Below, one piece after another: positions 34,032 through 43,693 of a stretch of DNA of 64,000 nucleotides; the stretch's first letter is position 1; the number at the start of each line of letters is the position of its first letter. The stretch covers positions 157,166 to 221,165 of the forward strand of contig NZ_LAKD02000005.1 in assembly GCF_000968685.2 (NCBI RefSeq), in the 5' to 3' direction. A program made the translations under genes and the position numbers. A model generated the notes under the pieces. It was not told where the DNA came from. It saw only the letters and a list, made by a program, of their open reading frames with translations, and ran no database searches. Source of the stretch: Streptomyces antioxidans (lineage in GTDB: Bacteria > Actinomycetota > Actinomycetes > Streptomycetales > Streptomycetaceae).

Positions 34032-35750
34032 TCAGGCCGCGAGCAGCTTGCGCACCCGGTCCGCCCCCACCGCCAGCAGCAGCGTGGGCAGCCGCGGGCC
34101 GGTGTCCCGGCCCACCAGCAGGGTGTAGAGCAGCGCGAAGAACGACCGCTGGGCGACCTTCAGCTCCGGCGTCGGCTTGGCCTCCGGCGACAGCCCCGCC
34201 TGGATCTTGGGCACCCCGTAGACCAGCGTGGTGAGGCCGTCCAGCGACCAGTGGTCGTCCAGGCCGTCGAGCAGCAGCCGCAGCGACTCCCGCTCGGTGT
34301 CGCCCAGCGCGGCCAGCCGCTCCGTGTCCGGCTCGTCCCGGACCCGGGTGCGCTGATCGGCCGGGACCTGGGTGGTGATCCAGCGCTCGGCCTTGTCGAG
34401 CCGGGGCCGGGTCTCCTCCAGGGACTTCACCGGGTTGTCGGGGTCGAGCTCGCTGAGGATGCGCAGCGTCTGCTCGTCATGGCCGGTGGTGATGTCCACC
34501 ACCGAGGCCAGCGTGCGGTACGGCAGCGGGCGCGGGGTGCTCGCCAGCTCGCCCGTGGCGGTGCGGGTCGCGCGGCGGTACGCGGCCGCGTCCGCGGGCT
34601 GGGCCGTGCCCTCAGTGATCTTCCGCTCCAGCGCGTCCCACTCGTCGTAGGTCCGCTGGATCTCCTGGTCGAACGCGATCTTGAAGGACTGGTTGGGCCT
34701 GCGGCGGGCGTACAGCCAGCGCAGCAGCGGCGCCTCCATGATCTCCAGCGCGTCGGCCGGGGTGGGCACACCGCCCTTGGAGGAGGACATCTTGGCCATG
34801 CCGCTGATGCCCACGAACGCGTACATCGGGCCGATGGGCTGGTCGCTGCCGAAGACCTCGCGGACGATCTGGCCACCGACCACATAGGACGAGCCCGGCG
34901 AGGAGTGGTCGACGCCCGAGGGCTCGAAGACCACGCCCTCGTACGCCCAGCGCATCGGCCAGTCGACCTTCCAGACCAGCTTGCCGCGGTTGTACTCGGT
35001 CAGGCGGACGGTCTCGCCGTGGCCGCACGCGCAGGTGTACGCCAGCTCGGTGGTCTCGTCGTCGTACGAGGTCACCGTGGTCATGTCGCGCTCGCAGACC
35101 GAGCAGTACGGCTTGTACGGGTAGTAACCCGCCGCGCCCGCGCTGCCGTCGTCCTCGGCGGCGGCGCCCGAGCCCTCGGCGGCGGCCAGCTCCGCCTCGT
35201 CCACCGGCTTCTGCTGCTTGGGCTTCTTGGCGCCGGGCTTGTCCTTGGTGCGGTACCGGTCCAGGACGGCGTCGATCTCCCGGCGGTGGCGCATCGCGTG
35301 CAGGATCTGCTCCCGGTACGCCCCCGAGGTGTACTTCTCGGTCTGGCTGACGGGGTGGAACTCGATGCCCATCTCCCGCAGCGCCTCGGCCATCGGCGCC
35401 TTGAAGTGCTCCGCCCAGTTCGGATACGGGGACCCGGGCGGGGCCGGGACCGAGGTGAGCGGCTTGCCGATGTGCTCGGACCAGGAGGGGTCGATCCCGA
35501 CCGGGACCTTGCGATACCGGTCGTAGTCATCCCAGGACAGGATGTGAACGCACTCGCGGCCCCGGCGCCGGATCTCGTCGGCGACCAGGTGCGGGGTCAT
35601 GACCTCGCGCAGATTGCCGAGGTGGATCGGGCCGGACGGGCTGAGGCCCGAGGCGACGACGACAGGTTTGCCCGGGGCGCGGCGCTCCGCCTCGGCAATG
35701 ACCTCGTCGGCGAATCGGGAGACCCAGTCGGTCTCGGTGCTCTGAGCCAC
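34032..35750 (-). CDS. lysS: Class I lysyl-tRNA synthetase
   Basis: The protein has 572 residues. It is a Rossmann-fold class I synthetase with HIGH-like PSGPIHLGNLREVMTPHLVAD and KMSSSKG (in GMAKMSSSKGGVP). Zinc-binding pairs are seen in CSVCERDMTT and CACGHGE. It charges tRNA-Lys. Class I LysRS is archaeal-like and rarer in bacteria. Start GTG 35750 has AGGAAG at good spacing; the ATG at 35777 is an alternative. It is divergent from argS. Confidence 0.93.
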   Translation of the reverse strand: MAQSTETDWVSRFADEVIAEAERRAPGKPVVVASGLSPSGPIHLGNLREVMTPHLVADEIRRRGRECVHILSWDDYDRYRKVPVGIDPSWSEHIGKPLTSVPAPPGSPYPNWAEHFKAPMAEALREMGIEFHPVSQTEKYTSGAYREQILHAMRHRREIDAVLDRYRTKDKPGAKKPKQQKPVDEAELAAAEGSGAAAEDDGSAGAAGYYPYKPYCSVCERDMTTVTSYDDETTELAYTCACGHGETVRLTEYNRGKLVWKVDWPMRWAYEGVVFEPSGVDHSSPGSSYVVGGQIVREVFGSDQPIGPMYAFVGISGMAKMSSSKGGVPTPADALEIMEAPLLRWLYARRRPNQSFKIAFDQEIQRTYDEWDALERKITEGTAQPADAAAYRRATRTATGELASTPRPLPYRTLASVVDITTGHDEQTLRILSELDPDNPVKSLEETRPRLDKAERWITTQVPADQRTRVRDEPDTERLAALGDTERESLRLLLDGLDDHWSLDGLTTLVYGVPKIQAGLSPEAKPTPELKVAQRSFFALLYTLLVGRDTGPRLPTLLLAVGADRVRKLLAA

Positions 35751-35932
35751 GGTCGGCACTTCCTTCCTAGCGGTCATGGCACGCCCATTGTCCCAGACGG
35801 AACGGGCCCATCCGGATTCACCCACAGGGCCCGCCGGGCGAGCCCGGGTTATCCACAGGCCGGGGAAATCGTTGGACCCGCCGTGAAATACTGGGTTGTC
35901 CATACCACCACTATCGGAATGGCACCTCATCC

Positions 35933-37723
35933 ATGGCATCGGTCCTCTCCCTCGCCGCTACGGTCCATCAGCGCCTCGCGGACGCCCTCTCGGCTGCCCT
36001 GCCGGAGGCCGGCTCCGCGGACCCGCTGCTGCGACGAAGCGACCGGGCCGACTTCCAGGCCAACGGGATGCTGGCGCTGGCCAAGCAGCTCAAGGGAAAC
36101 CCCCGTGAGCTGGCCGCCAAGGTCGTGGCGCACCTTCCGGTCGCCGCCACCTCGGCCGACCCCGATCCGGTGATCGCCGACATCGAGGTCTCCGGCCCCG
36201 GCTTCCTCAACATCACGATCGCCGACTCCGCGATCACCGCGACCCTCGCCGCCCGCGCCGCCGACGACCGCCTCGGCGTGCCGTACGCGCGGGAGCCCGG
36301 CACCACCGTGATCGACTACGCCCAGCCGAATGTGGCCAAGGAGATGCACGTCGGCCATCTGCGCTCGGCGGTGCTCGGCGACGCGGTGGTGCGGATCCTG
36401 GAGTTCGCGGGCGAGAAGGTGATCCGCCGCCATCACATCGGCGACTGGGGCACCCAGTTCGGCATGCTCATCCAGTATCTGATCGAGCACCCCCATGAGT
36501 TGGACCACAAGGACGCCGCCTCCGGCGAGGAGGCCATGTCCAACCTCAACCGGCTCTACAAGGCCGCGCGGGCGCTCTTCGACTCCGACGCGGAGTTCAA
36601 GGAGCGGTCCCGGCGGCGGGTGGTGGATCTCCAGGCGGGCGACCAGGAGACCGTCGCCCTGTGGCGGAAGTTCGTGGACGAGTCGAAGATCTACTTCTAC
36701 TCGGTCTTCGACAAGCTGGACATCGAGATCCACGACCCCGATGTGGTCGGCGAGTCGGGTTACAACGACATGCTGGCCGAGACCTGCCGGCTGCTGGAGG
36801 AGTCCGGTGTCGCCGTGCGCTCCGAGGGTGCGCTGTGCGTCTTCTTCGACGACATCACGGGCCCCGAGGGCAAGCCGGTGCCGCTGATCGTCCAGAAGTC
36901 CGACGGCGGCTTCGGCTATGCGGCCACCGACCTCTCCGCGATCCGCGACCGGGTGCAGCACCTGAAGGCCGACACCCTGCTCTATGTGGTGGACGCCCGG
37001 CAGTCGCTGCACTTCAAGATGGTCTTCGAGGCCGCCCGCCGGATCGGCTGGCTCAATGACCAGGTGCACGCCGTGCATCTCGCCTTCGGCACCGTCCTGG
37101 GCAAGGACGGCAAGCCGTTCAAGACCCGCGCGGGCAAGACGGTGCGGCTGGAGGACCTGCTGGACGAGGCCACCGAGCGGGCCGCGGCCGTGGTCCGGGA
37201 GAAGAGCGAGAAGAAGCTCGGCCTCACCGAGGAGGAGATCCTCGAGCGCGGCGCCCAGGTCGGCGTCGGCGCGGTGAAGTACGCGGATCTGTCCACCTCC
37301 GCCTCGCGGGACTACAAGTTCGACCTGGACCAGATGGTCTCGCTCAACGGGGACACCTCGGTCTACCTCCAGTACGCGTACGCCCGGATCCAGTCGATCC
37401 TGCGCCTGGCCAAAGAGGGCCAGCGGCCGCTGGCCCACCCGGAGCTTCCGCTGGCCCCGGCCGAGCGGGCGCTGGGACTGCACCTCGACCAGTTCGGGGA
37501 GACGCTGCGCGAGGTGGCCGCCGGGTACGAGCCGCACAAGCTGGCCGGGTATCTGTACCAACTGGCCTCGCTCTACACGACCTTCTACGACCAGTGCCCG
37601 GTCCTGAAGGCGGAGGGCGGCCCGGCCCAGGTGGACAACCGCCTCTTCCTGTGCGACATCACGGCGCGGACGCTGGGGCAGGGCATGTCCCTGCTGGGCA
37701 TCCGCACCCCCGAGCGCCTTTGA
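35933..37723 (+). CDS. argS: Arginyl-tRNA synthetase
   Basis: The protein has 596 residues, normal for ArgRS. It starts with the ArgRS N-terminal tRNA-recognition domain ([22 protein letters not shown]). The HIGH site is [20 protein letters not shown], and the usual KMSKS is replaced by the degenerate [14 protein letters not shown] stretch, as in many ArgRS. The C-terminal DALR anticodon-binding domain contains [12 protein letters not shown] and [21 protein letters not shown]. Terminates at a strong hairpin. The start lacks an obvious SD; the upstream sequence may carry a leaderless promoter. Confidence 0.96.
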   Translation: MASVLSLAATVHQRLADALSAALPEAGSADPLLRRSDRADFQANGMLALAKQLKGNPRELAAKVVAHLPVAATSADPDPVIADIEVSGPGFLNITIADSAITATLAARAADDRLGVPYAREPGTTVIDYAQPNVAKEMHVGHLRSAVLGDAVVRILEFAGEKVIRRHHIGDWGTQFGMLIQYLIEHPHELDHKDAASGEEAMSNLNRLYKAARALFDSDAEFKERSRRRVVDLQAGDQETVALWRKFVDESKIYFYSVFDKLDIEIHDPDVVGESGYNDMLAETCRLLEESGVAVRSEGALCVFFDDITGPEGKPVPLIVQKSDGGFGYAATDLSAIRDRVQHLKADTLLYVVDARQSLHFKMVFEAARRIGWLNDQVHAVHLAFGTVLGKDGKPFKTRAGKTVRLEDLLDEATERAAAVVREKSEKKLGLTEEEILERGAQVGVGAVKYADLSTSASRDYKFDLDQMVSLNGDTSVYLQYAYARIQSILRLAKEGQRPLAHPELPLAPAERALGLHLDQFGETLREVAAGYEPHKLAGYLYQLASLYTTFYDQCPVLKAEGGPAQVDNRLFLCDITARTLGQGMSLLGIRTPERL

Positions 37724-37748
37724 GCCACCGCGGTGAGCCGCGTGTGAA

Positions 37749-37780
37749 GAGCCCCGCCCCGGCTTCCCGGGGCGGGGCTC
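37749..37780 (+). terminator. Terminator after argS
   Basis: GAGCCCCGCCCCGG-CTTC-CCGGGGCGGGGCTC is a perfect 14-bp stem with a tetraloop. It lies 25 bp past the argS stop. Confidence 0.92.
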
Positions 37781-37806
37781 TCCGCGTTCATCGGCGGCAC
37801 GCCCTA

Positions 37807-37862
37807 CGCGTCACCGCGTCACCGCGTCACCGCGTCACCGCGTCACCGCGTCACCGCGTCAC
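37807..37862. repeat. Seven copies of an 8-bp repeat (CGCGTCAC)
   Basis: Seven perfect tandem units from 37807 to 37862 fill the space between the argS terminator and the 3' end of the peptidase gene. The last unit includes the TGA stop (minus strand) of that gene. Confidence 0.9.
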
Positions 37863-39352
37863 CGGCAGAGCACATCGCGCTTCGGCCGCTCACCGGTCAG
37901 CAGGAAGTCCGTCACCCTCCGGTCCGCGCAGGCGCTGCCGTTCTCCACATACGCCGCGCCGTGCCCCATCGCGTCCACGCTGACCATCCGGGCCCGGTCG
38001 CCAAAGGCACGCCGGAGGCCCCGCGCCCCTCCGTACGGGGTGGCCACATCCCGCTTGTTCTGCACCAGCAGGACGTTCGACGGCCCCTGCTCGGTGATCC
38101 GCACCGGCTTGTCCCGCGGCTCGTCATGCCAGAACGCGCACGGTGTGACGTTCACCGGCATCCCCGCGGTGAGCGGGTGGCTCTTACGGCTGACCGCGAC
38201 ATCCCGCGCGTAGTCGGGCAGGGAGGTGGGCCACTCCACGTCGTTGCAGATGGTCGCGAGGGACACGGCCGCGGCGTCCTGCGGGGGGTCGGCCGGTGCC
38301 TCGGCGGGCACCTCGCCCGCGTCCGCGTCGACGATCAGCCGGGCCAGGCCCTCGAAGCCGTCCCGGGAGTACAGGGCGTTCAGCATGCCCTGGCGCAGCG
38401 CGTTGCCGTTCAGCTCGGGCGGGTTGGCGCCGGGCCACGGCAGCGGCTTCGCGTCCAGCCGGGCGGCCAGGTCCAGGACCCGCCGCCGCACTCCGTCGGG
38501 GGTCTCGGCGAGCCGCACGGGGCTGCCCGGGTCGGAGGCCCAGCGGGCGAAGTCGGGAAAGGTGTCCTCGACGCCCACGGCGTAGTTGGCCAGCCAGCCG
38601 CGCTCCACCCGCTCCGGGTCCGGGTCGTCATTGCTGTCCAGCACCCAGCGGTCGGTGTGCTCGGGGAACAGCTGGGCGTAGACGGAGCCCGCGTACGTCC
38701 CGTATGAGACGCCCCATGCGGACAGCTTCCGTTCGCCGAGCGCCCGGCGGACGCTGTCGATGTCCCGCGCCTCGTTGACGGTGCTGATGGTGCGCAGCAG
38801 TTCGCCGCCGTTGCGGGCGCAGGTGTCGGCGATGCGGCGGCTGGTGGTGATGTTCTCCGTGATGTCCCCATTCGGGGCGGGCCAGGGGCGGGAGGCGAGC
38901 AGCGAGAGATCGGCGGGGTTCAGATCGCATCCGGTGTGGGTGGACCGCCCCAGGCCACGCGGGTCGAAGCTGACGATGTCGTAGGCGTCCCGCACCGACT
39001 GCGGCAGCTGTTTGCCGAGCGTGCTGGGCTGCTCGAGACCGGGCGATCCGGGGCCGCCCGGGATCAGCACCAGGGCGCCCCGGCGGGCCCGCGGCCGCTC
39101 GCTGGGGATGCGGGAGACGGCGAGGGAGATCCGCCTGCCGCCGGGATCGCGGTAGTCCAGCGGCACCTTGAGCGTGGCGCACTCCTGGCGGGGGTCGAGC
39201 CCGGTGCCCTCGCAGGCGCCCCAGTCGAGCGCGGCGGCGGCCGGGCCGGCCGGCGGGTCCGGGGTCGCGTTCGCGGACGCGACCCCGAGGACGGAGGCGG
39301 TGGCGGCGGTGGCGAGGGTCAGTGCGGCGGTCTTGCCGGTCATCGGTCTCAT
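37859..39352 (-). CDS. Secreted tripeptidyl-aminopeptidase-type alpha/beta hydrolase (S33)
   Basis: The protein has 497 residues. A signal peptide (MRPMTGKTAALTLATAATASVLG, cut near ANA) is followed by an alpha/beta hydrolase of the SlpD/E and Tap kind. VLIPGGPGSPG is the oxyanion loop, SAWGVSYGTYAGSVYAQLFPEH holds the nucleophile, the Asp is in LLVQNKRDVATPY, and the base His is in SVDAMGHGAAYVENG. The C-terminal TAP-like region has paired cysteines. It cleaves N-terminal tripeptides from mycelium-associated or secreted proteins. Start ATG 39352 gives the best signal; the SD is modest. Confidence 0.9.
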   Translation of the reverse strand: MRPMTGKTAALTLATAATASVLGVASANATPDPPAGPAAAALDWGACEGTGLDPRQECATLKVPLDYRDPGGRRISLAVSRIPSERPRARRGALVLIPGGPGSPGLEQPSTLGKQLPQSVRDAYDIVSFDPRGLGRSTHTGCDLNPADLSLLASRPWPAPNGDITENITTSRRIADTCARNGGELLRTISTVNEARDIDSVRRALGERKLSAWGVSYGTYAGSVYAQLFPEHTDRWVLDSNDDPDPERVERGWLANYAVGVEDTFPDFARWASDPGSPVRLAETPDGVRRRVLDLAARLDAKPLPWPGANPPELNGNALRQGMLNALYSRDGFEGLARLIVDADAGEVPAEAPADPPQDAAAVSLATICNDVEWPTSLPDYARDVAVSRKSHPLTAGMPVNVTPCAFWHDEPRDKPVRITEQGPSNVLLVQNKRDVATPYGGARGLRRAFGDRARMVSVDAMGHGAAYVENGSACADRRVTDFLLTGERPKRDVLCR

Positions 39353-39606
39353 GTGCACAAGCCTTGTCGAACGGGCCTTCCCGTCCCATCCGGGCACCCG
39401 GCCGACCCAACCGGGGGAAAACCCCCGGGCGACTGCCGTGAGTGCCCCCGCGCGGAGGACACTTCGTGCCACCTTTCCTGGCCGGAACAACTTCTCGCCG
39501 CCCGGGCCCGTCCAATCCCGTGAATCACCTGTCATCAGCAGGCCACCAACACACCACACACCTACAGACAACAGACCAACAGACAACAGACCATTGGGGG
39601 CTCACC

Positions 39607-40200
39607 ATGCGACGGTGGGGCACCGCGCTCGCGGCGATGGCGCTCGCGGGCGGCGCGCTGGCAGCGGCGACAACGGCAGGGACGGCCGGAGCCGCCACGC
39701 AGACCGCGGCCAAGACGGCGACGACCTGCGAGAACGGCTGGGGCAGCGGCGAGAAGAAGGCCCAGCCGGAGGAACACACTCCGCTGGGGAACATCAGGAC
39801 GGGGCGGCACGCGTGCTACGACCGCATCGTGTTCGACGTGAAGGGGGCCACGGCCGCCGATCCCGTCGGCTACCACGTGGGGTATGTGGACGCCCTGCAC
39901 CAGGACGGCTCGGGCGAGAAGATCCCGGTCCACGGCGACGCGATCCTGGACATCCGTGTGTCCGCGCCGAGCTACGACCCGGCCAGCGGCGCGGAGTCGT
40001 ACCCGGGGCGGGCGGGCAAGCCGCTGCGGGGGGTGGACGTCTCCGGCTACCAGACCTTCCGTGACACCCGCTTCGGCGCCAGCGTCGAGGGTGACACCCA
40101 GGTGGGCCTCGGGGTGCGGGAACGGCTGCCGTTCCGCGTCTTCCAGACCGACGGCCATGTCGTGGTGGACGTGGCGCACTCCGCGAAGGCGGCAAGCTGA
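39607..40200 (+). CDS. Secreted AMIN-like domain protein
   Basis: The protein has 197 residues. A signal peptide (MRRWGTALAAMALAGGALAA-ATTAGTAGAA) is followed by an AMIN-like beta-sandwich: RHACYDRIVFDVKGATAAD, GYHVGYVDALHQDG, and GVRERLPFRVFQTDGHVVVDVAHS at the end. A Cys pair (CENGW and HACYDR) may bridge. AMIN domains often bind cell-wall polymers; no enzyme domain is attached. It is preceded by a C/A-rich stretch with a repeated AACAGACC. Its promoter and SD are not evident. Confidence 0.8.
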   Translation: MRRWGTALAAMALAGGALAAATTAGTAGAATQTAAKTATTCENGWGSGEKKAQPEEHTPLGNIRTGRHACYDRIVFDVKGATAADPVGYHVGYVDALHQDGSGEKIPVHGDAILDIRVSAPSYDPASGAESYPGRAGKPLRGVDVSGYQTFRDTRFGASVEGDTQVGLGVRERLPFRVFQTDGHVVVDVAHSAKAAS

Positions 40201-40292
40201 GCGTTGAAACGCCAGGCGTCGAACGCGCCAAGCTGAGCGCGAAAAGCCGGGCGTTGAACCCGGTGCGCTGAACGCGGCGCCGCGGCCATGAC

Positions 40293-40338
40293 GAGGGGCC
40301 TGCCCCGCGACCCGATGGGTTCGCGGGGCAGGCCCCTC
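40293..40338. terminator. Terminator between the AMIN-like and carboxypeptidase genes
   Basis: An 18-bp perfect stem (GAGGGGCCTGCCCCGCGA and complement) with a 10-nt loop separates convergent genes. Confidence 0.9.
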
Positions 40339-40357
40339 GCCGTGCTACGGGGGTCGG

Positions 40358-41251
40358 CTACCTGCCGAAGCCGTAGTCCATCAGCTTCTTCGCGTCCGCC
40401 GTGCGCTTGTCCACCGAGGTGGAGGCGAGAACGGTGCCGATCATCGTCTTCCCGCTCCGGGTGGCGGCGAAGACCAGGCAGTACTTGGCCTCCGGGCCCG
40501 AGCCGGTCTTGACGCCGATGGTGCCCGAGTAACTGCCCAGCAGATTGTTGGTGTTGGTCCACGACATATAGCGGTAGCCGCCGCTCTTCGTGGTCACCTT
40601 CTGCTTGGTCGACTTCGTCTTCACGACCGAGCGGAACGTGGAGTACTTCATCGCGCTGCTGGCCAGCTTGGTCAGATCGCGCGGCGTCGAGTAGTTGGCG
40701 CCGTGCCCGATGCCGTCGAACGAGTCGAAGTGGGTGTTCTTCAGCCCGAGGGACTTGGCGGTGGTGTTCATCTTGCCGATGAACGACTTCACCCGCGCGG
40801 CCCGGGTGGATCCGGTGCCGAACTTGTCCGCCAGCGCGTACGCCGCGTCACAGCCGGACGGGAGCATCAGCCCGTACAGCAGCTGGCGGACGGTGACCTT
40901 GTCGCCGACGATCAGCTTGGCCGAGGAGGCCCAGTTGTTGTCGACGATGTAGTCGCTGTACGCCTTCTGGACCGTGACCTTGGCGTCCAGGTTGAGGTTC
41001 GGCTGTGCGAGCACCACCCGGGCGGTCATGATCTTGGTGGTGGAGCCGGTGGAAAGACGGCTGTCCGCGGCCTTGGTGAACAGGCTCTTGCCCGTGGCGT
41101 TGTTCATCACGAAACCGCCCTTGGCGGCGATCGTGGGAGTAGCGGTCGTCGCGGCCTGCGCGGAGGCGGTGAACGCCCCCGCCGTCAGCACGGCTCCAGC
41201 GGTGATCGTGACCGCGGATACGCGACGTAGACCCTTCATGCCGGTTTTCAA
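40358..41251 (-). CDS. S11 family D-alanyl-D-alanine carboxypeptidase (with SGC in place of SxN)
   Basis: The protein has about 297 residues. A signal peptide (MKGLRRVSAVTITAGAVLTA) leads to the penicillin-binding fold. Motif SxxK is STTK in STGSTTKIMTARVVL, with the active serine. KTG is present in TIGVKTGSGPEAKYC. Motif 2 is LMLPSGCDAAYALADKFG, where Asn of SxN is replaced by Cys. Such enzymes trim peptidoglycan pentapeptides. Start is uncertain: TTG 41251 has GGAGAT at good spacing; ATG 41239 or TTG 41266 are alternatives. Confidence 0.85.
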   Translation of the reverse strand: MKTGMKGLRRVSAVTITAGAVLTAGAFTASAQAATTATPTIAAKGGFVMNNATGKSLFTKAADSRLSTGSTTKIMTARVVLAQPNLNLDAKVTVQKAYSDYIVDNNWASSAKLIVGDKVTVRQLLYGLMLPSGCDAAYALADKFGTGSTRAARVKSFIGKMNTTAKSLGLKNTHFDSFDGIGHGANYSTPRDLTKLASSAMKYSTFRSVVKTKSTKQKVTTKSGGYRYMSWTNTNNLLGSYSGTIGVKTGSGPEAKYCLVFAATRSGKTMIGTVLASTSVDKRTADAKKLMDYGFGR

Positions 41252-41407
41252 CGTGAATATCTCCAAATGCCCCTGGCCTGCGGCCGCATCGCAGGGCCGC
41301 TCCCTGATCAGACGCCTGAGAGGGCCCGATGGATGTGCCCTCTGCGGAGATTTCCTGGAAATTCCCCCGGGTGCGCGGCTGTGCCCCGGGGCGCGCCCGG
41401 CGCCGTG

Positions 41408-42661
41408 TCACCGCAGCCGGGAGTCGACCGCCGCCGGGTCGAAGAGGGCGTCGGCGACCATATGGGCCGCGCCGGTGACACCCGCGCGGGTGGCCAGCGG
41501 GGAGAGGACCACCCGCAGGTCCCGGGTGGCCAGGGGCAGCGACCGGCGGTAGGTGACCTCCCGGATACCGGCGATCAGGTGCTCCTGGGCATGGGCCAGG
41601 CCGCCGCCGACCACCAGGATCGACGGGTTGAGCAGGCTGACCGCGTCGGCGACGCCCTGCCCGAGCTGCCGCCCGGCGTGGCGCAGCAGCCGTACGGCGT
41701 CGCCGTTGCCGGAGCGCACCAGGCGCACCACATCGTCGGTGGTGGCCACCTCGTGCCCGGCGGCGGTGAGGTCGCGCACCAGGGCCCAGCCGCCGGTCAC
41801 CGCCTCCAGACAGCCGGAGTTGCCACAGCGGCACAGGGGCGCGTCCGGGGAGGTCTCGTCGAGCCCGGGGGCGGGGATGTGGCCGATGTCGCCCGCGGCG
41901 CCCTGGGAGCCGTGGTGGAGCCGGCCGCCGAGCACCAGACCGGAGCCGATGCCGGTGCCCGCCTTGACGAAGAGCAGGTGCCGGACGTCGGGCCAGTTGA
42001 CCCGGTGCTCGCCCAGCGCCATCAGATTGGTGTCCTTGTCGGCCAGCACTGGGCAGTCGTAGGTCTCGCGGAAGAAGTCGGGCACCGTATAGCCGTCCCA
42101 GCCGGTCATGATGGGCGGGCTGACCACCCGGCCGGTGCCCGACTCGACCGGACCCGGCACGCCGACGCCGATGCCGCGCACCCGCCCGGCGGGCTCGCCC
42201 GCCTCCTTCAGCAGCCGCCGGAAGTCGGCGGCCACCTGGCCGAGCACCACCTCGGGACCCTCGGCCACATCGAGGTCCCTGCGGTGCGAGACGAGGACGT
42301 CACAGGCCATGTCGGCGAGCGCGGTGTGCACATGGCTGCCGCCGATGTCGGCCACCAACAGCACCCCAGCGTCGCGGCGCAGCCGGAAGGAGCCCGCCGG
42401 GCGACCGCCGGTGGAGTCGGCCGCGCCGGACGCCTCCAGATAGCCCGCCTCGGTCAGCGCCTCCAGTCGGTTGGCCATGGTGGACCGGGAGAGCCCGGTG
42501 GCCGCCATCAGCTGGGCGCGGGTGGCGGCCCGGCCGCCGCGGATGAGCGCCAGCACCGCCCCGGGGCCCGTGGGATGCGCCTGCACTGGCTGACCTGCCG
42601 AGACCGCCTCCGCCACTGGGCCCTGTCCTCCGCCGTTCACGCTCTGTTCGGTACCGCCCAC
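41408..42661 (-). CDS. ROK-family transcriptional repressor
   Basis: The protein has 417 residues. The N-terminal winged helix (RAATRAQLMAATGLSRSTMANRLEALTEAGYLE) precedes a ROK sugar-kinase-like domain: LVADIGGSHVHTALAD, then the zinc-binding CRCGNSGCLEAVTGG (CxCGxxGC), and LVKAGTGIG-type loops (FVKAGTGIGSGLVLGG). Start GTG 42661 follows GGAAGG. It is divergent from the sugar operon (epimerase, kinase, symporter), so it very probably represses it and responds to the sugar or its phosphate. A separate stretch 41267-41407 holds no gene. Confidence 0.9.
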   Translation of the reverse strand: MGGTEQSVNGGGQGPVAEAVSAGQPVQAHPTGPGAVLALIRGGRAATRAQLMAATGLSRSTMANRLEALTEAGYLEASGAADSTGGRPAGSFRLRRDAGVLLVADIGGSHVHTALADMACDVLVSHRRDLDVAEGPEVVLGQVAADFRRLLKEAGEPAGRVRGIGVGVPGPVESGTGRVVSPPIMTGWDGYTVPDFFRETYDCPVLADKDTNLMALGEHRVNWPDVRHLLFVKAGTGIGSGLVLGGRLHHGSQGAAGDIGHIPAPGLDETSPDAPLCRCGNSGCLEAVTGGWALVRDLTAAGHEVATTDDVVRLVRSGNGDAVRLLRHAGRQLGQGVADAVSLLNPSILVVGGGLAHAQEHLIAGIREVTYRRSLPLATRDLRVVLSPLATRAGVTGAAHMVADALFDPAAVDSRLR

Positions 42662-42703
42662 ACCGTACCTTCCTTTACGACCGATCCCAAGAAGACTTAT
42701 GTA

Positions 42704-42732
42704 TTGCCTTCATGCAAAAGATGCGTAGCATC
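42704..42732 (+). promoter_or_regulatory. Promoter and operator of the sugar-uptake operon
   Basis: TTGCCT (-35, 42704-42709) and TAGCAT (-10, 42726-42731) are spaced 16 bp apart. The -10 overlaps the perfect palindrome GATGC-GTA-GCATC (42720-42732). This would fit repression by the divergent ROK protein. Inferred from pattern only. Confidence 0.55.
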
Positions 42733-42786
42733 AGGCGGGCAATGCCGCACAGCACGCCCGAAGGGCAGGCAGCAGAAGGGATCGCC

Positions 42787-43662
42787 ATGAACGACCTCGG
42801 AGTGCACGCACTCGTGTGGACCGGCGACTGGACGCCCGAGGGCGCCCGGACCGCCGCCGCCCGCAGCCGCGAGGCCGGATACGACCTGGTCGAGATCTCC
42901 CTCCACGACCCGGGGATCGTCGATGTGAAGGCCACCCGCGAGGTGCTCGCCGCCCATGAGCTCGGCGTCGTCTGCTCCCGCGGCCTCCCCTTCGACTCGG
43001 ACGTCTCCTCCGATGACCCCGCGACCGCCGCCCGCGGCGAAGCGCTGCTGCGCCAGGCCCTCCGCCTCACCCATGACCTGGGCGGCCACTACTTCGGCGG
43101 GGTGCTCTACGGCGCGCTCGGCAAGTACGGCCACCCGCCGACCGCCAAGGGCCGCGAACACGCCGTCCGGGCCCTGCGCAGGCTCGCCGCCGAGGCCGAA
43201 GGACTGGGCGTGACGCTCGGCCTGGAGGTCGTCAACCGCTATGAGTCCAACCTGGTCAACACCGCCCGGCAGGGCCTTGAGCTGATCGACGAGATCGGCG
43301 CGGCCAATGTGCTGGTCCACCTGGACACGTACCACATGAACATCGAGGAGCAGGACTTCTCCCGCCCGGTCCGCGCCTGCGGCGACCGCCTCGGCTACGT
43401 CCACATCGGTGAGTCCCACCGCGGCTACCTCGGCTCCGGCACCGTGGACTTCCCCGCCTTCTTCCACGCCCTCGCGGACATCGGCTACCAGGGCCCGATC
43501 ACCTTCGAGTCCTTCTCCTCCGCCGTGATCGCCCCCGGTCTCTCCCATGACCTCGCCGTCTGGCGCGATCTGTGGTCCGACGGCGCCGACCTCGCCGCCC
43601 ACGCCCGCTCGTACATCGCAGGCCAGCTCAAGGCCGCCCACGCCCGCGCGGCGGTGGTCTGA
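42787..43662 (+). CDS. Sugar (phosphate) isomerase/epimerase, tagatose/psicose 3-epimerase type
   Basis: The protein has 291 residues, a TIM-barrel of the xylose-isomerase-like family. Metal-binding residues of the DTEase type are visible: Glu in GLEVVNRYESN, Asp/His in LVHLDTYHMNIEE, His/Glu in YVHIGESHRGYLG, and Glu in ITFESFSS. It would interconvert ketoses at C3 (for example tagatose/sorbose or psicose/fructose), or act on a sugar alcohol product. It is first in the operon with the kinase and SSS symporter. ATG 42787 has an AAGGGA SD. Confidence 0.86.
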   Translation: MNDLGVHALVWTGDWTPEGARTAAARSREAGYDLVEISLHDPGIVDVKATREVLAAHELGVVCSRGLPFDSDVSSDDPATAARGEALLRQALRLTHDLGGHYFGGVLYGALGKYGHPPTAKGREHAVRALRRLAAEAEGLGVTLGLEVVNRYESNLVNTARQGLELIDEIGAANVLVHLDTYHMNIEEQDFSRPVRACGDRLGYVHIGESHRGYLGSGTVDFPAFFHALADIGYQGPITFESFSSAVIAPGLSHDLAVWRDLWSDGADLAAHARSYIAGQLKAAHARAAVV

Positions 43663-43693
43663 CCCCGCACCCGCCCGAGACCACGGACGCCCC

